A stretch of 17,267 nucleotides of DNA from the NCBI GenBank assembly GCA_002296285.1, contig DBHX01000053.1:1-17267 (forward strand), read 5' to 3'. The notes under the pieces were generated by a model. The model was not told the DNA's origin. It did no database searches and worked only from the letters and a program-made list of their open reading frames with translations. The stretch comes from a bacterium UBP8_UBA817 (GTDB lineage Bacteria > Margulisbacteria > Marinamargulisbacteria > UBA817). Of this stretch, positions 15,163 to 17,267 are shown piece by piece. The translations under genes were made by a program, and so were the position numbers. Positions within the stretch are counted from its first letter, which is position 1. The number at the start of each line of letters is the position of its first letter.

Positions 15163-15508
15163 GAATCACGTTCTCACCTTTTGACAGTGCCAAATCACCA
15201 CGAATGGTTCCCGGTTCAGCATCCAATGCATCGGTCGGACCAACCATTTTTCGAACCGTGTCCACCACACGATCCCCTTCAAGAATCATAATTAAAATGG
15301 GGCCACTTAATATAAATTCCTTTAATCGTGGGTAAAAGTCTCGCTCAACATGTTCTTGATAATGAGCGTCCACCTCGTCACTGCTTAATTGACGAAGCTC
15401 CAAACGTTTAAACTCAAACCCACGAGTTTCAAATCGACGAATAACTTCAGACATTAGCCGGCGTTTGACACCATCCGGTTTGATAAATACTAAACTTTGC
15501 TCTGCCAT
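15095..15508 (-). CDS. ndk: Nucleoside diphosphate kinase
   Basis: Transfers the gamma phosphate of ATP to nucleoside diphosphates through a phosphohistidine; cytosolic. The 137-residue protein is of normal length, with FIKPDGV at 8-14 (K10), PGTIRGDLA at 99-107 (R103) and the active-site NVIHASDS at 113-120 with catalytic H116. The start has a strong AAGGAGG site that lies inside the 3' end of argH, whose coding sequence overlaps ndk by 19 bases; translation is probably coupled. The 3' end in turn overlaps the hydrolase gene. Identification is secure. Confidence 0.97.
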   Translation of the reverse strand: MAEQSLVFIKPDGVKRRLMSEVIRRFETRGFEFKRLELRQLSSDEVDAHYQEHVERDFYPRLKEFILSGPILIMILEGDRVVDTVRKMVGPTDALDAEPGTIRGDLALSKGENVIHASDSPESAKREIENFFGSLVH

Positions 15509-16881
15509 TGAAATGCCTCCTTTAATTGAACCAATCGTTCGGCGACTTGATCGAACGATGTTCCCCCAATGCCATTTTTTTGATTAATGGCTGATTTAAA
15601 TGATAACCGATCCACCACATCTGTTTCAATGGCTGATGCCACTGATTTTAATTGATCTTCAGAAAGCTCATGCACTTGACAGTGTTGTTCGTCAGCCAAT
15701 TGCACCAGTGCCCCAACTTGCTCATGAGCTTCTCGAAAAGGCACCCCTTTGATGGCCAAATAATCCGCAATCTCGGTGGCCAAAATATGCCCGGTGTTCA
15801 TGGCCTTCTGAATTTTTTCATGATGGACCTGAATCGTGGGTACCATTTTAGAAAAGCACGCCAATACCGACTTGGTGATGTCAACCGCTCGAAACAATAA
15901 TTTTTTGTCATCTTGCAAGTCTCTATTATACGTTAACGGCAAACCTTTAACCATTTCATGCAACGCCATAAACTGGCCCACCACAGGGCCGGCTTGACCA
16001 CGAATCAATTCGGCAATATCAGGGTTTTTCTTTTGAGGCATAATCGAACTTCCCGTGGTAAATTCATCCCCAATCGTAATAAATCCAACCACAGACGATG
16101 ACCAAAAAATCAACTCTTCACAAAATTGAGACAAATGAAGGGTGATCATAGAGGCCGCATACAAAAAATCAAAAATAAAGTCACGATCCGACACCGCATC
16201 CATGCTATTTAATGTAATATCCGAAAAATCAAGCTCACGGGCCACCAATAAACGGTCCACAGGGTAATTTGAGCCTGCCATAGCCGCCGATCCCAAGGGG
16301 CAAACATCCGTTCGTTCAAAAGCATCCACAAATCGATTCTGATCGCGTTTTATTTTTTCTAAATACGCCAAGACATGATGCCCCAACACCACTGGCTGAG
16401 CAATTTGCAAATGCGTGAATCCAGGAAACACCGTTTCCTTATGATCATCAGCAAAATCATACAAGGCACGCATGGTATCATGAATCAATCCATCAATCTC
16501 TGAAATCTGATCTTTTAAATACAGACGAACATCGGTAGCCACTTGGTCATTGCGAGATTTGCCAGTATGCATTTTTTTGCCCAAATCCCCAACCTTTTCA
16601 ATCACCAATCGTTCAACAAAACTATGGACATCCTCATCTGAGGGATGTTGACTTAACGCGTCCTCAGACTCAGCCAATACCGCATCCAAGGCATGGTGCA
16701 AATCCACTCGTTCCTGATTTGTCAAAACACCCGCCGCTTCCAAGGCCAAGCTATGGGCCTTATTCACCGCAATATCATACGGCAACAGCACATAATCAAA
16801 CGACAATGAAAAACTAAAATCAATGGCCGATGCGTCCAAGCCTTTCTCAAATCGGCCACCCCATAATTGTTGTTTGGTCAT
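15490..16881 (-). CDS. argH: Argininosuccinate lyase
   Basis: Catalyses the last step of arginine synthesis, cleaving argininosuccinate to arginine and fumarate; a cytosolic tetramer of the fumarase/aspartase superfamily. The 463-residue protein is full length, with WGGRFEKG near the N-terminus, HTGKSRNDQVATD at 105-117, the THLQIAQP segment containing H157, and the signature GSSIMPQKKNPD at 277-288, where S279 is the expected catalytic serine. ATG 16881 overlaps the argG stop as ATGA, with GGTGAG just upstream in argG. The C-terminal codons contain the ribosome site of ndk. There is no sign of damage. Confidence 0.98.
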   Translation of the reverse strand: MTKQQLWGGRFEKGLDASAIDFSFSLSFDYVLLPYDIAVNKAHSLALEAAGVLTNQERVDLHHALDAVLAESEDALSQHPSDEDVHSFVERLVIEKVGDLGKKMHTGKSRNDQVATDVRLYLKDQISEIDGLIHDTMRALYDFADDHKETVFPGFTHLQIAQPVVLGHHVLAYLEKIKRDQNRFVDAFERTDVCPLGSAAMAGSNYPVDRLLVARELDFSDITLNSMDAVSDRDFIFDFLYAASMITLHLSQFCEELIFWSSSVVGFITIGDEFTTGSSIMPQKKNPDIAELIRGQAGPVVGQFMALHEMVKGLPLTYNRDLQDDKKLLFRAVDITKSVLACFSKMVPTIQVHHEKIQKAMNTGHILATEIADYLAIKGVPFREAHEQVGALVQLADEQHCQVHELSEDQLKSVASAIETDVVDRLSFKSAINQKNGIGGTSFDQVAERLVQLKEAFQWQSKV

Positions 16882-17267
16882 GACCGGCTCACCATCCCAT
16901 TCACTTTCATGGGCAATCCAAACACACGAATAAACCCCGTGGCATCTTTTTGGTCATACAGTTCGGTATCACTAAACGATGCCAAATCTTCCATATACAA
17001 TGATTTTTCGGCCCTTAACCCCGCAGGAACAATATTTCCTTTATAAAGTTTTACGCGAACCGACCCCGTCACCACTTGCTGAGTTGAATCAACAAATGCA
17101 TCCAAAGCCTCTTTGGCTGGGCAAAACCAACGACCATCATACACCATTTGTGCATATTCAATGCCCAATTTTTGTTTTAATAACGTGGTATCACGATCCA
17201 AAACCAATTGTTCGAGCATACGATGCGTTTCATACAACAGGGTTCCACCGGGTGTTTCATACACACC
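16878..17267 (-). CDS. argG: Argininosuccinate synthase, C-terminal part (N-terminus beyond window)
   Basis: Joins citrulline and aspartate to argininosuccinate using ATP, the step before ArgH. Only the last 129 codons are present, and the frame is open to the right edge. Recognisable family segments are GVYETPGGTLLY at the edge, then KLGIEYAQMVYDGRWFCP, VTGSVRVKLYKGN, EKSLYMEDLASF and ATGFIRVFGLP. These make up the end of the synthetase domain and the C-terminal oligomerisation helix; the ATP-binding N-terminal domain lies outside. A GTG at 17264 is an internal valine, not the start. The stop overlaps the argH start by four bases. It is the upstream gene of the argG-argH-ndk-hydrolase operon, whose promoter is not in the window. 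Confidence 0.95.
   Translation of the reverse strand, partial: GVYETPGGTLLYETHRMLEQLVLDRDTTLLKQKLGIEYAQMVYDGRWFCPAKEALDAFVDSTQQVVTGSVRVKLYKGNIVPAGLRAEKSLYMEDLASFSDTELYDQKDATGFIRVFGLPMKVNGMVSRS

Noticed and set aside
1..17267. Frequent GGATCC words (about nine noticed by eye) as a possible functional repeat.
   Set aside because: They fall inside coding sequence at common codon pairs, with no fixed spacing or orientation. A genome-wide word count against a codon-shuffled model would be needed.

Overview
The window is about 17.3 kb of gene-dense bacterial chromosome with moderate-to-low GC (roughly 40% by eye). The organism is a diderm (Gram-negative type): it encodes a BamA/TamA-like outer-membrane barrel and a DsbD-like periplasmic electron carrier. 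All recognisable genes are chromosomal housekeeping or metabolic. I see no insertion sequence, phage gene, CRISPR array, tRNA or rRNA, and I cannot place the phylum from sequence alone.

Layout. Positions 1-2017 (minus strand) hold trmB followed by pepA, which runs off the left edge. Positions 2133-3101 hold three small unrecognised genes: an 86-residue one on plus and a 174/57-residue pair on minus that converges on it with overlapping stop codons. Positions 3194-5302 (minus) hold an unusually short mfd. A divergent flavin-dependent LLM-class oxidoreductase follows at 5367-6413 (plus). Positions 6529-8487 (minus) form a tight operon efp > DUF3467 gene > tadA > comF. Positions 8628-9298 (plus) hold a methyltransferase-like gene broken into two frames next to a run of eight A. 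Positions 9408-14170 (plus) hold three envelope genes: a DsbD-like reductase, an alanine/glycine:cation symporter with a large extra soluble domain, and an overlapping outer-membrane barrel. Positions 14176-17267 (minus) hold argG (partial) > argH > ndk > an anchored alpha/beta hydrolase, all overlapping. No gene-free stretch exceeds 300 bases; the longest, 8488-8627, shows no clear feature.

How the genes work together. argG and argH are the last two steps of arginine synthesis. efp and tadA both serve translation (peptide bonding at difficult sequences; inosine at the tRNA wobble position), as does trmB (m7G46 in tRNA). mfd couples transcription to repair. The DsbD-like protein, the symporter and the barrel form an envelope block.

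Expression signals. Six genes at the start of transcription units have a sigma70-like promoter whose -10 box ends only 6 to 12 bases before the ATG and have no Shine-Dalgarno sequence, so they are predicted to be leaderless or nearly so. Several genes inside operons, and efp, carry clear AGGAG(G) sites instead. I found no convincing intrinsic terminator.

Most worth a second look: the compact Mfd (UvrA-binding domain kept, the other N-terminal domains missing, C-terminal domain short), the split methyltransferase at a poly-A slippery site, the symporter with its inserted beta-rich domain and coupled barrel, and the leaderless promoter pattern.
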